Below, one piece after another: positions 17,511 through 26,537 of a stretch of 64,000 bases of DNA. Numbering within the stretch: the stretch's first letter is position 1; the number at the start of each line of letters is the position of its first letter. The DNA comes from an uncultured Clostridia bacterium (GTDB lineage: Bacteria > Bacillota > Clostridia > Lachnospirales > CAG-274), in assembly GCA_947624015.1 (NCBI GenBank), contig CANQIA010000004.1:1-64000 (forward strand), in the 5' to 3' direction. The notes under the pieces are model-generated. The model was not told where the DNA came from and searched no databases. It saw only the letters and a list, made by a program, of their open reading frames with translations. The position numbers were made by a program, and so were the translations under genes.

Positions 17511-17516
17511 ATTCAT

Positions 17517-18341
17517 TTATCTTATCATAAAGTAAATTATTACTATAACGCCTAAGAGTATCCTGTAATAGCCGAATATCTTAAAGTTGTTTTTCTTAAT
17601 ATAGCTCATAAGGAATTTGATGGAAAGTACCGAAACTATATAGGACACCGCCATACCTATGACAAGCACCATAAATTCGAATATACTTGGCATACCGAAT
17701 TTAAAAAGCTTTAACAGGCTTGCGCCAAACATAACGGGTATTGCAAGAAAGAATGTAAATTCTGTTGCAACAAATCTTGACGTACCCAGTATAAGACCGC
17801 CCAGTATTGTGGCGCCTGAACGGGATGTTCCCGGCACAAGCATTGCCAGTACCTGAAAAAGACCTATGCCTACGGCAACGCTTAAGGGAAGTCTGTCCAG
17901 ATTTCTGAACCTTGGCTTTTTATTCTTATTTATGTTTTCTATGACTATAAAGGCAATACCGTATACTATAAGGGCTACCGCTACCACCATAGGTCTGTAT
18001 AGATATTGATCTATAAGGTCGTCAAAAAGTATTCCTATAACGCCTGCCGGTATACATGCTATTATTACCTTTATCCACAGAGCTATCGTGTTGTTTTTTT
18101 CATCCTCGGATTTATCTCTTGCAAAGGGATTGAGCTTGTGGAAATAAAGCCATACCACAGCCAATATGGCTCCCAGTTGTATAACCACATTGAACATTTC
18201 GGAAAAGTCATCTGAAATAAGTCCGCCTATAAGCTCGTCTATTATAATAAGATGACCTGTGCTGCTTATGGGCAGCCATTCCGTAATACCCTCAACAATA
18301 CCTAAAATTATAGCCTTAAAAATTTCAAAAATAGCAGTCAT
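17517..18341 (-). CDS. uppP: Undecaprenyl-diphosphatase
   Basis: Membrane enzyme that dephosphorylates undecaprenyl diphosphate to recycle the lipid carrier for peptidoglycan; its loss or excess affects bacitracin sensitivity in known bacteria. The 274 residues contain both signature motifs: GIVEGITEWLPISSTGHLI near residue 15 and the phosphatase-like VPGTSRSGATI near 165. Several hydrophobic helices follow. It lies 11 bp behind the glycosidase gene at the end of a spoIID-queA-rarA-glycosidase-uppP unit, with a terminator hairpin 7 bp past the stop. Confidence 0.97.
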   Translation of the reverse strand: MTAIFEIFKAIILGIVEGITEWLPISSTGHLIIIDELIGGLISDDFSEMFNVVIQLGAILAVVWLYFHKLNPFARDKSEDEKNNTIALWIKVIIACIPAGVIGILFDDLIDQYLYRPMVVAVALIVYGIAFIVIENINKNKKPRFRNLDRLPLSVAVGIGLFQVLAMLVPGTSRSGATILGGLILGTSRFVATEFTFFLAIPVMFGASLLKLFKFGMPSIFEFMVLVIGMAVSYIVSVLSIKFLMSYIKKNNFKIFGYYRILLGVIVIIYFMIR

Positions 18342-18352
18342 CGTATTTCTCC

Positions 18353-20044
18353 TTAGCCGTTAATAATAATTGTTCTGTTATCGTTATCCCATTGTACTTT
18401 AAGTCCCAGATTTTCGGATAGCGCCCTAATAGGCACCATTGCCCTGCTGCCTATTATAACAGGAGCAACATCCAAGGGTATAAGATCCTTTTTATCTACC
18501 ATAATAGCTTTTTCGCCTATTACAAATGATATTATCCTATTTTCTCTTACTGCGGTCACCTGTTGAACGCCCTTTTCGTCTCGCCACTGTATTTCGGCTC
18601 CCATAGCCTCAAATATCTTTCTGAAGGGAACAAGAGTCCTGCTGTTTCTTATGACCGGCTTTTGATCAAATTCCACCTTTTTGCCGTTTACATATACCAT
18701 AATTTCATCTGTTTTGTTTACGGGTATCTTAAATTCTGTTGTGGCTTCTGTGGTGGTCTCCTTTATTGTAGTGGTTTCTTTGCCCTTCGTGGTCTGTTCG
18801 CTTTTTGTCGTTATATTGGACACTTCGGCGACCTTCGTGTTGTCCATAGCGGGTAAAGCGTCGCCTCCGTAATTTTTAACAATGTCATACAAAAACGGAT
18901 CCGCCACCAGAAATTTATATCTGAAATGTATTTCTCCCTGTATCTTACTTAGCTTTGCGTTAAGCTCCAACTGCTTTTTAATTGCATTGCCGTTATACCA
19001 CGGACTTGAGGCGCCTGCTCCGTCGCATTTGTAATCGGCAAGTCCTATGTAAAGCTTACATCTTGAATCCTTAAGCGTATCCGCCCACCATTTTGCAATA
19101 GTTTCATAGTCGGCGGTTTTATGTCCTATCTCCCAGTATATCTGAGGAGCTATGTAATCTATCCAGCCTTCGAGAGCCCATCTTCTGGTATCGGCATACA
19201 GCTTATAATAGGATTCCGAGCCGTTTGTATTGCTGCCAAGCTCGTTGTTCTTGCTGTTTGCCCATACTCCTGATGGACTTATGCCAAACTGTATATTGGA
19301 ATTATAGTCCTTTATCTTTTCATTGAGCATTCTTATAAGCGTATTAACATTTTCTCTTCTCCACTCATCTTTGTCAGCGCCATTGCCGTACTGAGCGTAG
19401 GAGGCAGCGTCGTTAAAGTTCTGACCGGGATAAAAATAATCGTCAAAATGTATTCCGTCTATTTTATAATTCTCCACTATCTCCATAACTCCGTCTATAA
19501 CCAGTTGTCTGACCTGGGGTATAGCCGGGTCAAAATACATTTTGCCCTCATGCTTTACCACCCATTGGGGATTTTGTCTTGCGGGAGAGCTGACAGCCAG
19601 CATATCGAGGCTATTGATCTCGGGCTGATTTGTTATTCTGTATGGGTTTATCCACGCATGGAGCTTGATGCCCTTACCGTGGCATTCGTCTATCCAGTAT
19701 TCAAGGGGATCGAAATCATCTGACGGCGCCGTACCCTGAGAGCCTGTAAGATACTGGCTCCATGGGAATATGTCCGATTTGTAAAATGCGTCTGCGGTAG
19801 GTCTTACCTGAAAGAATATATCCGTTATACCCATTTCGGAACACTTTTCTATTATCGTATCGGCTTCTCCCTTAAGTATTTTGGGATCCTTTGTCTTTGT
19901 AGACGGATAGTCAAGACTGCCTACTGTGGATACCCACACACCTTTAAGTCTTTCCTCAGCCGGCGTTTCAACAGTATTGATATTTATTACCTGAAAAAAC
20001 AATATGACAGAAAGGATGACTGTCAAAAAACTCCTTTTAAGCAT
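18353..20044 (-). CDS. Secreted GHL10-type glycoside hydrolase with copper-amine-oxidase-N-like domain
   Basis: Secreted protein of 563 residues with an N-terminal signal peptide (LTVILSVILFFQVININ). The catalytic domain, about 30-385, is of the GHL10 / former DUF187 type seen in YngK: RLKGVWVSTVG, DIFFQVRPTADAFY, LHAWINPYRI, IDGIHFDDYFYP and WIDYIAPQIYWEIG outline a TIM barrel. A threonine-rich linker (about 395-440) leads to a C-terminal copper-amine-oxidase-N-like domain with two NSRTLVPFRKIFEAMG / GSRAMVPIRALSENLG repeats, common in secreted clostridial proteins. Substrate is unknown; a cell-wall or capsular glycan is plausible beside uppP and spoIID. Its start overlaps the rarA stop by one base (TAATG). 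Confidence 0.88.
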   Translation of the reverse strand: MLKRSFLTVILSVILFFQVININTVETPAEERLKGVWVSTVGSLDYPSTKTKDPKILKGEADTIIEKCSEMGITDIFFQVRPTADAFYKSDIFPWSQYLTGSQGTAPSDDFDPLEYWIDECHGKGIKLHAWINPYRITNQPEINSLDMLAVSSPARQNPQWVVKHEGKMYFDPAIPQVRQLVIDGVMEIVENYKIDGIHFDDYFYPGQNFNDAASYAQYGNGADKDEWRRENVNTLIRMLNEKIKDYNSNIQFGISPSGVWANSKNNELGSNTNGSESYYKLYADTRRWALEGWIDYIAPQIYWEIGHKTADYETIAKWWADTLKDSRCKLYIGLADYKCDGAGASSPWYNGNAIKKQLELNAKLSKIQGEIHFRYKFLVADPFLYDIVKNYGGDALPAMDNTKVAEVSNITTKSEQTTKGKETTTIKETTTEATTEFKIPVNKTDEIMVYVNGKKVEFDQKPVIRNSRTLVPFRKIFEAMGAEIQWRDEKGVQQVTAVRENRIISFVIGEKAIMVDKKDLIPLDVAPVIIGSRAMVPIRALSENLGLKVQWDNDNRTIIING

Positions 20045-21369
20045 TACTTTCTCTCCTTAATATATTTTAACCATTTTTTAAGCTCCGCTTCCTCGCCGTT
20101 ATCCGAAAGCTCATAGTATTTTCTGCCTACAAGCTCATCCGGAAGATATTGCTGCTCAACATAGTGATTTGGGAAATCATGGGCATATTTATAGCCGAGT
20201 CCATGTCCCATCTCAGCAGCCCCGGGGTAATGGTTATCCCTAAGATGAACGGGAACGCCTGTTACCTTTACTCTCTTAACATCGTTCATGGCGTTGTCTA
20301 TTGCCATAACGGCGGAATTGCTCTTAGGCGAGCAAGCCACATATGCGGCAGCCTGAGCCAGATTTATACGGCATTCCGGCAATCCCAAATACTCTACTGC
20401 CTGGGCTGCGGCATTTGCCACAACAAGCGCCATGGGATTGGCATTTCCCACATCCTCCGATGCGCATATAACTATACGTCTTGATATAAATTTGGGATCT
20501 TCGCCTGCATATATCATTTTTGCAAGATAATACACTGCCGCATCGGGATCCGAACCTCTCATGCTTTTAATAAAAGCGGATATGGTATCATAGTGATTAT
20601 CTCCGTCTTTATCGTAATTAAGCGCTCTTTTTTGTATACACTGCTCCGCTGTTTTAATGTCTATATGGATAAGATCGTCTGACGGGTCTCTCTGTGTGGT
20701 AAGTACAGCCAGCTCAATGGCATTAAGCGCTATCCTGGCATCGCCGTTTGATGTATTTGCCATAAATTCAAGGGCATCCTTGTCGATACGGGCATTAAAG
20801 CTGCCAAGACCCTTTTCTTTATCGGTCAAGGCTCTCATTATCACAGTCTTAATATTCTCTGTTGTCAAAGGCTTTAGCTGAAATATTATGCTCCTTGATA
20901 CAAGCGCCTTATTTACCTCAAAATAAGGATTTTCGGTAGTGGCTCCTATAAGTATCACAGTACCGTCCTCAACATAGGGCAAAAGCGTATCCTGCTGCGT
21001 CTTATTAAAGCGGTGTATCTCGTCTATAAACAGTATGGTTCGTCTTCCGCTGTTGCCCAAGGAAAATTTTGCCCTGTCGATAGTATCGGTGATCTCCTTT
21101 TTTCCCGATGTTGTGGCGTTTATCTGTAAAAATTCGCTTTTGGTAGTATTGGCGATCACCTTTGCAAGCGTAGTCTTGCCCGTTCCGGGAGGTCCGTAAA
21201 GTATTATTGAAGAAAGCTTATCCGCTTTGATAGCTCTGTAAAGCAATGTGTCTTTACCCACAATATGCTCTTGACCAACAAACTCTTCAAGAGTAGACGG
21301 TCTCAATCTGGCTGCAAGGGGACTTTCTTTTTTAAGCCTCTGTTGGCTTTGATATTCAAATAGATCCAT
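20044..21369 (-). CDS. rarA: Replication-associated recombination protein A (AAA+ ATPase)
   Basis: RarA/MgsA/WRNIP1-family ATPase that acts at stalled replication forks, about 441 residues. PLAARLRPSTLEEFVGQEHIVG is the family N-terminus, followed by Walker A GPPGTGKTTLA, Walker B LFIDEIHRFNK, sensor 1 IGATTENPYFEVN and the C-terminal tetramerisation region (VACSPKSNSAVMAI, VPVHLRDNHYPGA, DFPNHYVEQQYLPDEL). ATG 21369 is chosen because AGAGGTG precedes it; a GTG three codons earlier lies in that site. It follows queA by 15 bp. It has no functional link to its tRNA and envelope neighbours. Confidence 0.97.
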   Translation of the reverse strand: MDLFEYQSQQRLKKESPLAARLRPSTLEEFVGQEHIVGKDTLLYRAIKADKLSSIILYGPPGTGKTTLAKVIANTTKSEFLQINATTSGKKEITDTIDRAKFSLGNSGRRTILFIDEIHRFNKTQQDTLLPYVEDGTVILIGATTENPYFEVNKALVSRSIIFQLKPLTTENIKTVIMRALTDKEKGLGSFNARIDKDALEFMANTSNGDARIALNAIELAVLTTQRDPSDDLIHIDIKTAEQCIQKRALNYDKDGDNHYDTISAFIKSMRGSDPDAAVYYLAKMIYAGEDPKFISRRIVICASEDVGNANPMALVVANAAAQAVEYLGLPECRINLAQAAAYVACSPKSNSAVMAIDNAMNDVKRVKVTGVPVHLRDNHYPGAAEMGHGLGYKYAHDFPNHYVEQQYLPDELVGRKYYELSDNGEEAELKKWLKYIKERK

Positions 21370-21384
21370 AAAAAGCACCTCTGT

Positions 21385-22410
21385 TTACACAATAAACATT
21401 GCATCTCCAAAGCTGAAAAACCTGTAATTTTCCTCTACTGCCTTCCTATAAGCATTCAGCACATTTTCACGTCCTGCCAACGCACTTACAAGCATTATAA
21501 GAGTGGACTCGGGCAAATGAAAATTAGTAATAAGGCTGTCAACTATCTTAAATTTATATCCGGGATATATGAATATATCTGTCCAACCGCTGCAGGCTTT
21601 TATATGACCGTTTTCATCAGCTATGGACTCAAGAGTCCTTGTACTTGTAGTGCCTACGGTTATGATCCTGCCGCCGTTTTTCCTTGTATTATTTATAAGC
21701 TCGGCATTATATTCGTCTATCATATAAAATTCCGAATGCATTTTGTGATCCTTTATATCCTGGGCTTTTACAGGTCTGAAGGTACCCAGACCCACATGGA
21801 GAGTGAGCTTTGCAATATTGACTCCCTTTGCTCTTATCTGTTCCAAAAGCTCCGGTGTAAAATGAAGCCCTGCCGTAGGGGCTGCCGCCGAGCCTTCGTT
21901 TTTGGCATATACGGTCTGATATCTGTCCTTATCCTCAAGCTTTTCCTTAATGTAAGGAGGAAGCGGCATTTCGCCCAGCTTGTCCAGTATCTCCTCAAAT
22001 ATCCCGTCATAGCTGAATTTAACTATTCTGTTGCCTTCCTCCGCTATATCCGTTACGGTACATTCAAGCAGTCCGTCGCCAAATACTATGGTATGTCCCT
22101 CTCTTGCCTTTTTGCCCGGATATACAAGAGTTTCCCATGTGTCGTTTTCATTTCGCTTTAGCAAAAGCACTTCAACTCTTGTGCCTGTATCCTTTCTTGC
22201 GCCTATGAGCCTTGCGGGAAGCACCTTTGTTTCGTTTAACACAAGACAGTCGCCTTTATCCAGCATATATACTATGTCCTTGAAAATTTTATGCTCTATA
22301 CCGCCCGTTTTTTTGTCAAGTACCATAAGCCGTGAAGATGACCTGTCCTTTAAAGGCGTCTGAGCAATAAGCTTTTCGGGCAGATCAAAATAAAAATCAC
22401 TCTTTAACAT
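21385..22410 (-). CDS. queA: S-adenosylmethionine:tRNA ribosyltransferase-isomerase
   Basis: Transfers and rearranges the ribose of SAM onto preQ1-34 in tRNA to give epoxyqueuosine, the step after Tgt. The 341 residues start with [17 protein letters not shown] and contain the family segments [61 protein letters not shown] and [15 protein letters not shown]. Length and order are normal. It lies 10 bp behind spoIID and 15 bp before rarA. Tgt is encoded at 6-7 kb, so both steps of the pathway are in this window although not linked. Confidence 0.98.
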   Translation of the reverse strand: MLKSDFYFDLPEKLIAQTPLKDRSSSRLMVLDKKTGGIEHKIFKDIVYMLDKGDCLVLNETKVLPARLIGARKDTGTRVEVLLLKRNENDTWETLVYPGKKAREGHTIVFGDGLLECTVTDIAEEGNRIVKFSYDGIFEEILDKLGEMPLPPYIKEKLEDKDRYQTVYAKNEGSAAAPTAGLHFTPELLEQIRAKGVNIAKLTLHVGLGTFRPVKAQDIKDHKMHSEFYMIDEYNAELINNTRKNGGRIITVGTTSTRTLESIADENGHIKACSGWTDIFIYPGYKFKIVDSLITNFHLPESTLIMLVSALAGRENVLNAYRKAVEENYRFFSFGDAMFIV

Positions 22411-22420
22411 AACAACCTCG

Positions 22421-23899
22421 CTATTTTATCTCAACATCCTTATAATAAAATTTAAGAATATCCTCATAACCATAGCCTTCCTCCGCCATGGCTTTTGCGC
22501 CGTATTGGCTCATACCTACGCCATGACCGTAGCCCTTGCCCTCAAATGTGACCGTTCCCGGAGTACCCACAGTGGTAACAGAGGCAACTATTGTTTCCGA
22601 ATCCCTATTGTTCATTATAACAAATTTGCTTCCTATCTTCCCCTGTTTTCCCTCTCCGTTTGTGGCGGATATGCCTGTGTAGGTCTTTGTATCCTGTCCC
22701 TCTGTGCCTATTACATACACTTTATCTCCTTCTGTAACAGCGCCGCCTATTATTCTGAAATTACGGGAAAGCAATCCTCCCTCTCCCGAGGGATGAAATG
22801 CCGAACGGATCTCGTCTTTATATACTGTCTTGTTTCCCTTCGAACCCTTGAATGTAAGACTTGAAACAAGGTCCTCGTCTGTATACTGTGCGCTTACGGA
22901 AACAACATTTCCTATGCCGTAGCCGTTTGCTGCGCATATGTTCGTCAATTCGGAATATGTAAATGTTCTTGTCCATTCTCTGTATTCCTTTTCATGGGTA
23001 TCCTTAACAGCCTTCAAATAAGGTGTAGACGAACTCCATACATCCTCGCTGTTAAATGTGGCACCTCCGTCGCTGGAGAAATACACGGCGTCTACAAGCT
23101 CGCCGTTAAAGTATATTTCCTTGCCCGAGGTCTGATCAACTGCTTTTATGCCGCTTTCGCTTTCCTTCATGACCCCATAGTATGCTTGACAATGTACCGT
23201 ATCGCATAAATCGTACTCTCCATGGCGGCTCCTGTTTCTTTCAACATATGTTCTTGCTGCCACCGCCTGAGCCTTAAGAGCTTCAAAGCTCCATGAAGAA
23301 GGCATTTCAGAAGTAACCACTCCATAGAGATATTTATCAACAGGCAATACGTTGACTGCGGTAATGACGCTTCCCTGCCTGTAAAATTCAATATCTCCTC
23401 TGTATCGGTCATTTCCTATATTTAATATACCGTCTTCTGCCATTATCCTACAAGGTCGTGAACCGTTTACAATAAATTTGTATTTACCGTCTACGGCAAA
23501 GCCTACACAGTTTGCCCCTGTCTTTACAACAGGCTTGTCCAGCTTTGCGCTGTCCGCTCTGACATATAACGTCCAACCCTTATCGTCAAGGACAGGTATG
23601 CAGGACGTTCCCGTATACTTGGACAAAACGGCCTTTGCCCCCTCATAGGTGGTGTTATATTCCTCTGTATTATAATATGTATTGCCGACGGGCTTTATAA
23701 CATATGTTCCTATATTTGCTCTGTATTTATTATTATCGCCTATCCCGACTCTTATTTCTTTGTTGCCGACAGTGATTTGTGATACGTTCTTGCAGTTTTT
23801 TTCAAGTCCGATACGCACATCTCCTTCGGCGCCGTAAACTGCCGTACTCATAACAAATATTATAAAAAGACCAAAAATAATCGTCAATATCTTCCGCAT
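22421..23899 (-). CDS. SpoIID/LytB-domain protein
   Basis: Exported protein of 492 residues with a signal peptide ([18 protein letters not shown]). The SpoIID/LytB domain lies in about 155-490, with [37 protein letters not shown] and the C-terminal [13 protein letters not shown]. SpoIID is a lytic transglycosylase needed for engulfment; relatives such as LytB modulate amidases. This protein is longer than Bacillus SpoIID (about 340) because of an extra N-terminal region, and no spoIIQ or spoIIIA genes are adjacent, so it could be a paralogue rather than the canonical SpoIID. It is the first gene of a five-gene unit with queA, rarA, the glycosidase and uppP. Confidence 0.85.
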   Translation of the reverse strand: MRKILTIIFGLFIIFVMSTAVYGAEGDVRIGLEKNCKNVSQITVGNKEIRVGIGDNNKYRANIGTYVIKPVGNTYYNTEEYNTTYEGAKAVLSKYTGTSCIPVLDDKGWTLYVRADSAKLDKPVVKTGANCVGFAVDGKYKFIVNGSRPCRIMAEDGILNIGNDRYRGDIEFYRQGSVITAVNVLPVDKYLYGVVTSEMPSSWSFEALKAQAVAARTYVERNRSRHGEYDLCDTVHCQAYYGVMKESESGIKAVDQTSGKEIYFNGELVDAVYFSSDGGATFNSEDVWSSSTPYLKAVKDTHEKEYREWTRTFTYSELTNICAANGYGIGNVVSVSAQYTDEDLVSSLTFKGSKGNKTVYKDEIRSAFHPSGEGGLLSRNFRIIGGAVTEGDKVYVIGTEGQDTKTYTGISATNGEGKQGKIGSKFVIMNNRDSETIVASVTTVGTPGTVTFEGKGYGHGVGMSQYGAKAMAEEGYGYEDILKFYYKDVEIK

Positions 23900-24014
23900 A
23901 TAATCACCCGCCTTTTGCTTAATTATATATTATTTATGTGAAATTTGCCACAGAAAAGCAAAAACGTAATGAAAATGTCATATAAATGTTGTAATTAAGA
24001 CACATAATACAACA

Positions 24015-24041
24015 AGAGGACTGTCGAAAAAACAGCCCTCT
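24015..24041 (-). terminator. Hairpin downstream of purH
   Basis: Ten-base arms AGAGGGCTGT and ACAGTCCTCT on the minus strand (one G-U) around a T-rich 7-nt loop, 72 bp past the purH stop. The tail is not a clean T-run. Its plus-strand loop side shares GACTGTCGAAAAAACA with the left end of repeats A and B. The rest of 23900-24112 shows nothing else I can support. Confidence 0.5.
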
Positions 24042-24112
24042 CCAGCGGCAAAAATATTCGGATTGAAATTTATCTGTGTTTAAGCCTTTATATTGATCTG
24101 TTTATACACCGA

Positions 24113-25663
24113 TCAATGTCTGAAATGACGCATACCTGTAAATACCATGGCTATGCCGTGCTTATTGCAGGCGTCTATGCTGTCCTGATCTCTTACGGAA
24201 CCGCCCGGCTGTATAATAGCGGTTATGCCTGCCTTTGCCGCAGCCTCAACGCAGTCGTCAAAGGGGAAAAACGCATCGCTTGCAAGAACGGCGCCCTTTA
24301 CCGTATCTGCCCCAAGCTGTTTTGTTCCGTGATCGATAGCCTGCTCAGTAGCCCATATCCTGTTTACCTGTCCGGGACCGATACCCACAGACTGCTTATC
24401 CTTGCCTATGGCAATGCCGTTTGACTTGGTATACTTAACGATCTTCCAAGTAAAAAGAAGATCTTCCATTTCCTTGTCCGTAGGCTTTCTGTCTGTGACT
24501 ACCTGCAGCTCTTCGCCCAGAAGCTTGTTGTCTATATCCTGCACAAGTATACCGCCGCTAACCTTTTTAACATCAAAGGCTGTATCGGGCTGTTTGTTTT
24601 CTATTCCCTCCAGCTTAAGAAGTCTAATATTCTTCTTTCTCGTAAGTATCTCAAGAGCATCCTCGTCAAAATCCGGAGCAAGCACTATTTCAAGGAATAT
24701 CTTTGAAATTTCCTCTGCGGTAGCCTTATCTATCCTTCTGTTTGCGCATACTATACCGCCAAATATAGAAACGGGATCGGTGCTGTAAGCCTTTGTATAG
24801 GCTTCGTATATATCCTTTCCGCTGGCAACGCCGCAGGGGTTTGAATGCTTGCAGGCAACAATTGTCGGCTCCTCATATTCCTTAAGCAATTCCAAGGCGC
24901 CATGAGTATCGTTTATATTATTGAATGAAAGCTCCTTGCCATGAAGCTGCTCTATGCCCGTAAGCATACCTGTATTTGCTCCTACCTCCTTGTAGAAGGC
25001 TGCGGCTTGATGAGGATTTTCGCCATATCTCATATCCTGCACCTTTTCAAATGTCATTGAAAGAGTATCGGGATACTTTGGAAGTCCGGCTTTGTCCTTT
25101 AAATATCCGGCAATCATTGAATCGTAATATGCAGTGTGGTTAAATACCTTTGCGGCAAGATAGAAATTGGTCTCGACCGAAACACGACCGTCATTTTTTA
25201 TCTCTGATATAACACGATCGTAATCGGCAGGATCAATTATGACCGAAACATCCTGATAGTTCTTTGCAGCCGCTCTCAGCATCGTGGGACCGCCGATATC
25301 GATATTTTCAATAGCCTCAGCCAATGTTACTCCGGGCTTCATTATTGTCTGCTTAAAGGGATAAAGATTTACAACTACCATATCGATAAGGTCAACATTA
25401 AGCTCCCTTATCTGCTTCATATGTTCCTCGTTGCTTCTCATGGCAAGCAGACCCGCATGGATCTTGGGATGAAGTGTTTTAACTCTTCCGTCAAGGCACT
25501 CCGGGAAGCCTGTTACCTCGGAAATGCCTATTACGGGCAAGCCCGCTTCTTTAAGCTTGTTGTATGTACCGCCTGTGGACACGATCTCAATACCCAGCTC
25601 GTTAAGCTGCTTTGCAAACTCAACAATTCCCGTCTTGTCTGATACGCTTATCAATGCTCTCAT
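24113..25663 (-). CDS. purH: Bifunctional AICAR transformylase / IMP cyclohydrolase
   Basis: Catalyses the last two steps of IMP synthesis: formylation of AICAR by 10-formyl-THF, then ring closure. The 516 residues have the MGS-like cyclohydrolase domain at the N-terminus ([49 protein letters not shown]). The transformylase domain follows, with KHSNPCGVA (catalytic Lys-His), [32 protein letters not shown] and the C-terminal GMRHFRH. AGGAGG precedes ATG 25663. Between a consensus promoter and the start lies a ZTP-type riboswitch, a control known for purH and folate genes in Firmicutes. It is a single-gene unit. Confidence 0.98.
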   Translation of the reverse strand: MRALISVSDKTGIVEFAKQLNELGIEIVSTGGTYNKLKEAGLPVIGISEVTGFPECLDGRVKTLHPKIHAGLLAMRSNEEHMKQIRELNVDLIDMVVVNLYPFKQTIMKPGVTLAEAIENIDIGGPTMLRAAAKNYQDVSVIIDPADYDRVISEIKNDGRVSVETNFYLAAKVFNHTAYYDSMIAGYLKDKAGLPKYPDTLSMTFEKVQDMRYGENPHQAAAFYKEVGANTGMLTGIEQLHGKELSFNNINDTHGALELLKEYEEPTIVACKHSNPCGVASGKDIYEAYTKAYSTDPVSIFGGIVCANRRIDKATAEEISKIFLEIVLAPDFDEDALEILTRKKNIRLLKLEGIENKQPDTAFDVKKVSGGILVQDIDNKLLGEELQVVTDRKPTDKEMEDLLFTWKIVKYTKSNGIAIGKDKQSVGIGPGQVNRIWATEQAIDHGTKQLGADTVKGAVLASDAFFPFDDCVEAAAKAGITAIIQPGGSVRDQDSIDACNKHGIAMVFTGMRHFRH

Positions 25664-25675
25664 AATTAACCTCCT

Positions 25676-25782
25676 GTAAAAAAAATAGCCATACCTATCT
25701 AAGCTCTATGCCCAGACGGTCGGCTGATCAACATCTGTACTCCCCTGTGGTTATCCACCTATCCGTCAGTCGTACAGAACCT
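25676..25782 (-). promoter_or_regulatory. ZTP (pfl-type) riboswitch leader of purH
   Basis: The purH leader matches the pfl/ZTP aptamer pattern read on the minus strand. TCTGTAC (25772-25778) pairs with GTACAGA (25734-25740), enclosing GACTGACGG, a GGTGG..CCAC hairpin and AGGGGAG. After a short linker comes GCCGACCGTCTGGGCAT (25708-25724), the conserved 3' ligand-binding part. A run of eight T (25678-25685) follows before the AGGAGG, which suggests transcription termination as the output. Known ZTP riboswitches switch genes on when ZTP/ZMP accumulates under folate shortage, which suits PurH because ZMP is its substrate. The terminator stem itself is not obvious by eye. Confidence 0.85.
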
Positions 25783-25788
25783 ATCTAT

Positions 25789-25817
25789 AATATAACAGTA
25801 ATATGAAATTTTGTCAA
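25789..25817 (-). promoter_or_regulatory. Strong promoter of purH
   Basis: Minus strand TTGACA (25812-25817), 17-base spacer, TATATT (25789-25794). Transcription would begin right at the first bases of the riboswitch. Confidence 0.75.
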
Positions 25818-25824
25818 GGAAAAT

Positions 25825-25854
25825 TGAATAAAACACAGTTGATCAAACACAATA
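25825..25854 (+). promoter_or_regulatory. Sigma-G-like promoter of the SASP gene
   Basis: TGAATA (25825-25830), 17-base spacer, CACAATA (25848-25854). This is close to the forespore sigma-G consensus (TGAATA and CATACTA), as expected for a SASP gene. The leader would be only some 10 nt before the gene. Confidence 0.5.
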
Positions 25855-25870
25855 ATAAGGAGGTGATATT

Positions 25871-26038
25871 ATGAATAAAAAGGAACTTGACAAGCTTAAA
25901 TACGAAATTGCCGAGGAATTGGGGCTGCTGGATAAGGTCAAAAAGCTGGGCTGGAAATCACTTACTTCAAAGGAAAGCGGAAAAATAGGCGGGCTTATAA
26001 CAAAAAGAAGCAAAGAACAAAACAAAAAAGGGGAGTAA
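25871..26038 (+). CDS. Small acid-soluble spore protein, alpha/beta type (short)
   Basis: A 55-residue reading frame with a near-perfect ribosome binding site (AAGGAGGTGAT, 6 bases before ATG 25871). The product, rich in Lys and Gly, carries the alpha/beta SASP signatures: ELDKLKYEIAEELGL, where KYEIA resembles the GPR protease cleavage site, and LTSKESGKIGGLITKR, matching the conserved C-terminal GG..TKR helix. Such proteins coat DNA in the forespore and protect it. It is slightly shorter than the usual 60-75 residues. A sigma-G-like promoter lies just upstream, divergent from purH. Its last codons overlap the terminator of the his operon. Confidence 0.88.
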   Translation: MNKKELDKLKYEIAEELGLLDKVKKLGWKSLTSKESGKIGGLITKRSKEQNKKGE

Positions 26039-26052
26039 GAAAACACTCCCCT
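26023..26052 (-). terminator. Terminator of the his operon, inside the SASP gene end
   Basis: On the minus strand AGGGGAGT pairs with ACTCCCCT around an 8-nt loop and is followed by six T (26023-26028). This is the only good terminator downstream of hisE, 120 bp away. The T-run and right arm lie within the last codons and stop of the plus-strand SASP gene. Confidence 0.7.
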
Positions 26053-26056
26053 AAAA

Positions 26057-26120
26057 TTGTCAAAAAACTATATTACAAATATAAAATAAATAACAGTTTG
26101 CCAAAAAGCATTTCTTTCAA
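26057..26120 (+). repeat. Third, internally deleted copy of the multi-hairpin repeat
   Basis: About 64 bp. TTGTCAAAAAACTATATTAC, then an AT-rich part ending AACAGTTTGCC, resembles the left 60 bp of copies A and B. It is joined directly to AAAAAGCATTTCTTTCAA, which matches their right part. The middle hairpins are missing; the join lies at a GC/GCC shared by both parts. As with A and B it lies sense, downstream of a gene (the SASP gene, 18 bp). Confidence 0.6.
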
Positions 26121-26172
26121 ATACCTATTCATATGTAAAGCAGTACATCGTCAAAACGCTCTTGTCCGTCTA

Positions 26173-26535
26173 TCAATTTATATTGGTCTCGTCGGTCCTG
26201 TTTTCTATCCTGCGCTTAGCTTCCTTTTCAACATTCATATTTTCCTTGGCTCTGCGTTTGGAAAGCTCAAGGGTAATGTCATCCCATGTAATGCCCTTTT
26301 CCACCATCATTACCTCTGTATGAAAAAGCATATCGCATATCTCGCCCACTATTTCATTTTTATCGCTGTTTTTGGCGGCAATAACGGTCTCGGTAGCCTC
26401 CTCGCCTATTTTTTTTAATATCTTATCAAGTCCCTTGCCAAATAAATAACAGGTATAGGAGCCTTCTCTCGGATCGTCTTTTCTGCCCTTTATTATATCG
26501 TATTCTTCATAAAGCATATTGCCTAATTCTGACAT
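26173..26535 (-). CDS. hisE: Phosphoribosyl-ATP pyrophosphatase
   Basis: Second step of histidine synthesis: PR-ATP to PR-AMP plus pyrophosphate. The 120 residues form a short all-alpha MazG-like protein with SYTCYLFGKGLDKILKKIGEEATETVIAAKN and EICDMLFHTEVMM, the metal-binding Glu/Asp helices of HisE. I start at ATG 26535, seven bases after AGGAGA; an ATG two codons upstream is too close to that site. It is the last gene of the his operon, 2 bp after hisI; hisE and hisI are separate genes here rather than the fused HisIE of enterobacteria. Confidence 0.95.
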   Translation of the reverse strand: MSELGNMLYEEYDIIKGRKDDPREGSYTCYLFGKGLDKILKKIGEEATETVIAAKNSDKNEIVGEICDMLFHTEVMMVEKGITWDDITLELSKRRAKENMNVEKEAKRRIENRTDETNIN

Positions 26536-26537
26536 GA

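Noticed and set aside
21517-22161. Plus-strand open frame of about 214 codons inside queA, and a similar one inside the pectinase at 10783-11448
   Set aside because: Antisense shadows of conserved protein genes without start signals or recognisable protein features.
8494-24028. Exact Spo0A-box cores (TGTCGAA) at 8494-8500, 14402-14408 (minus) and 24022-24028
   Set aside because: A 7-mer is expected about eight times on both strands of 64 kb by chance, and two of the three lie in the repeat family, so three hits are no enrichment.
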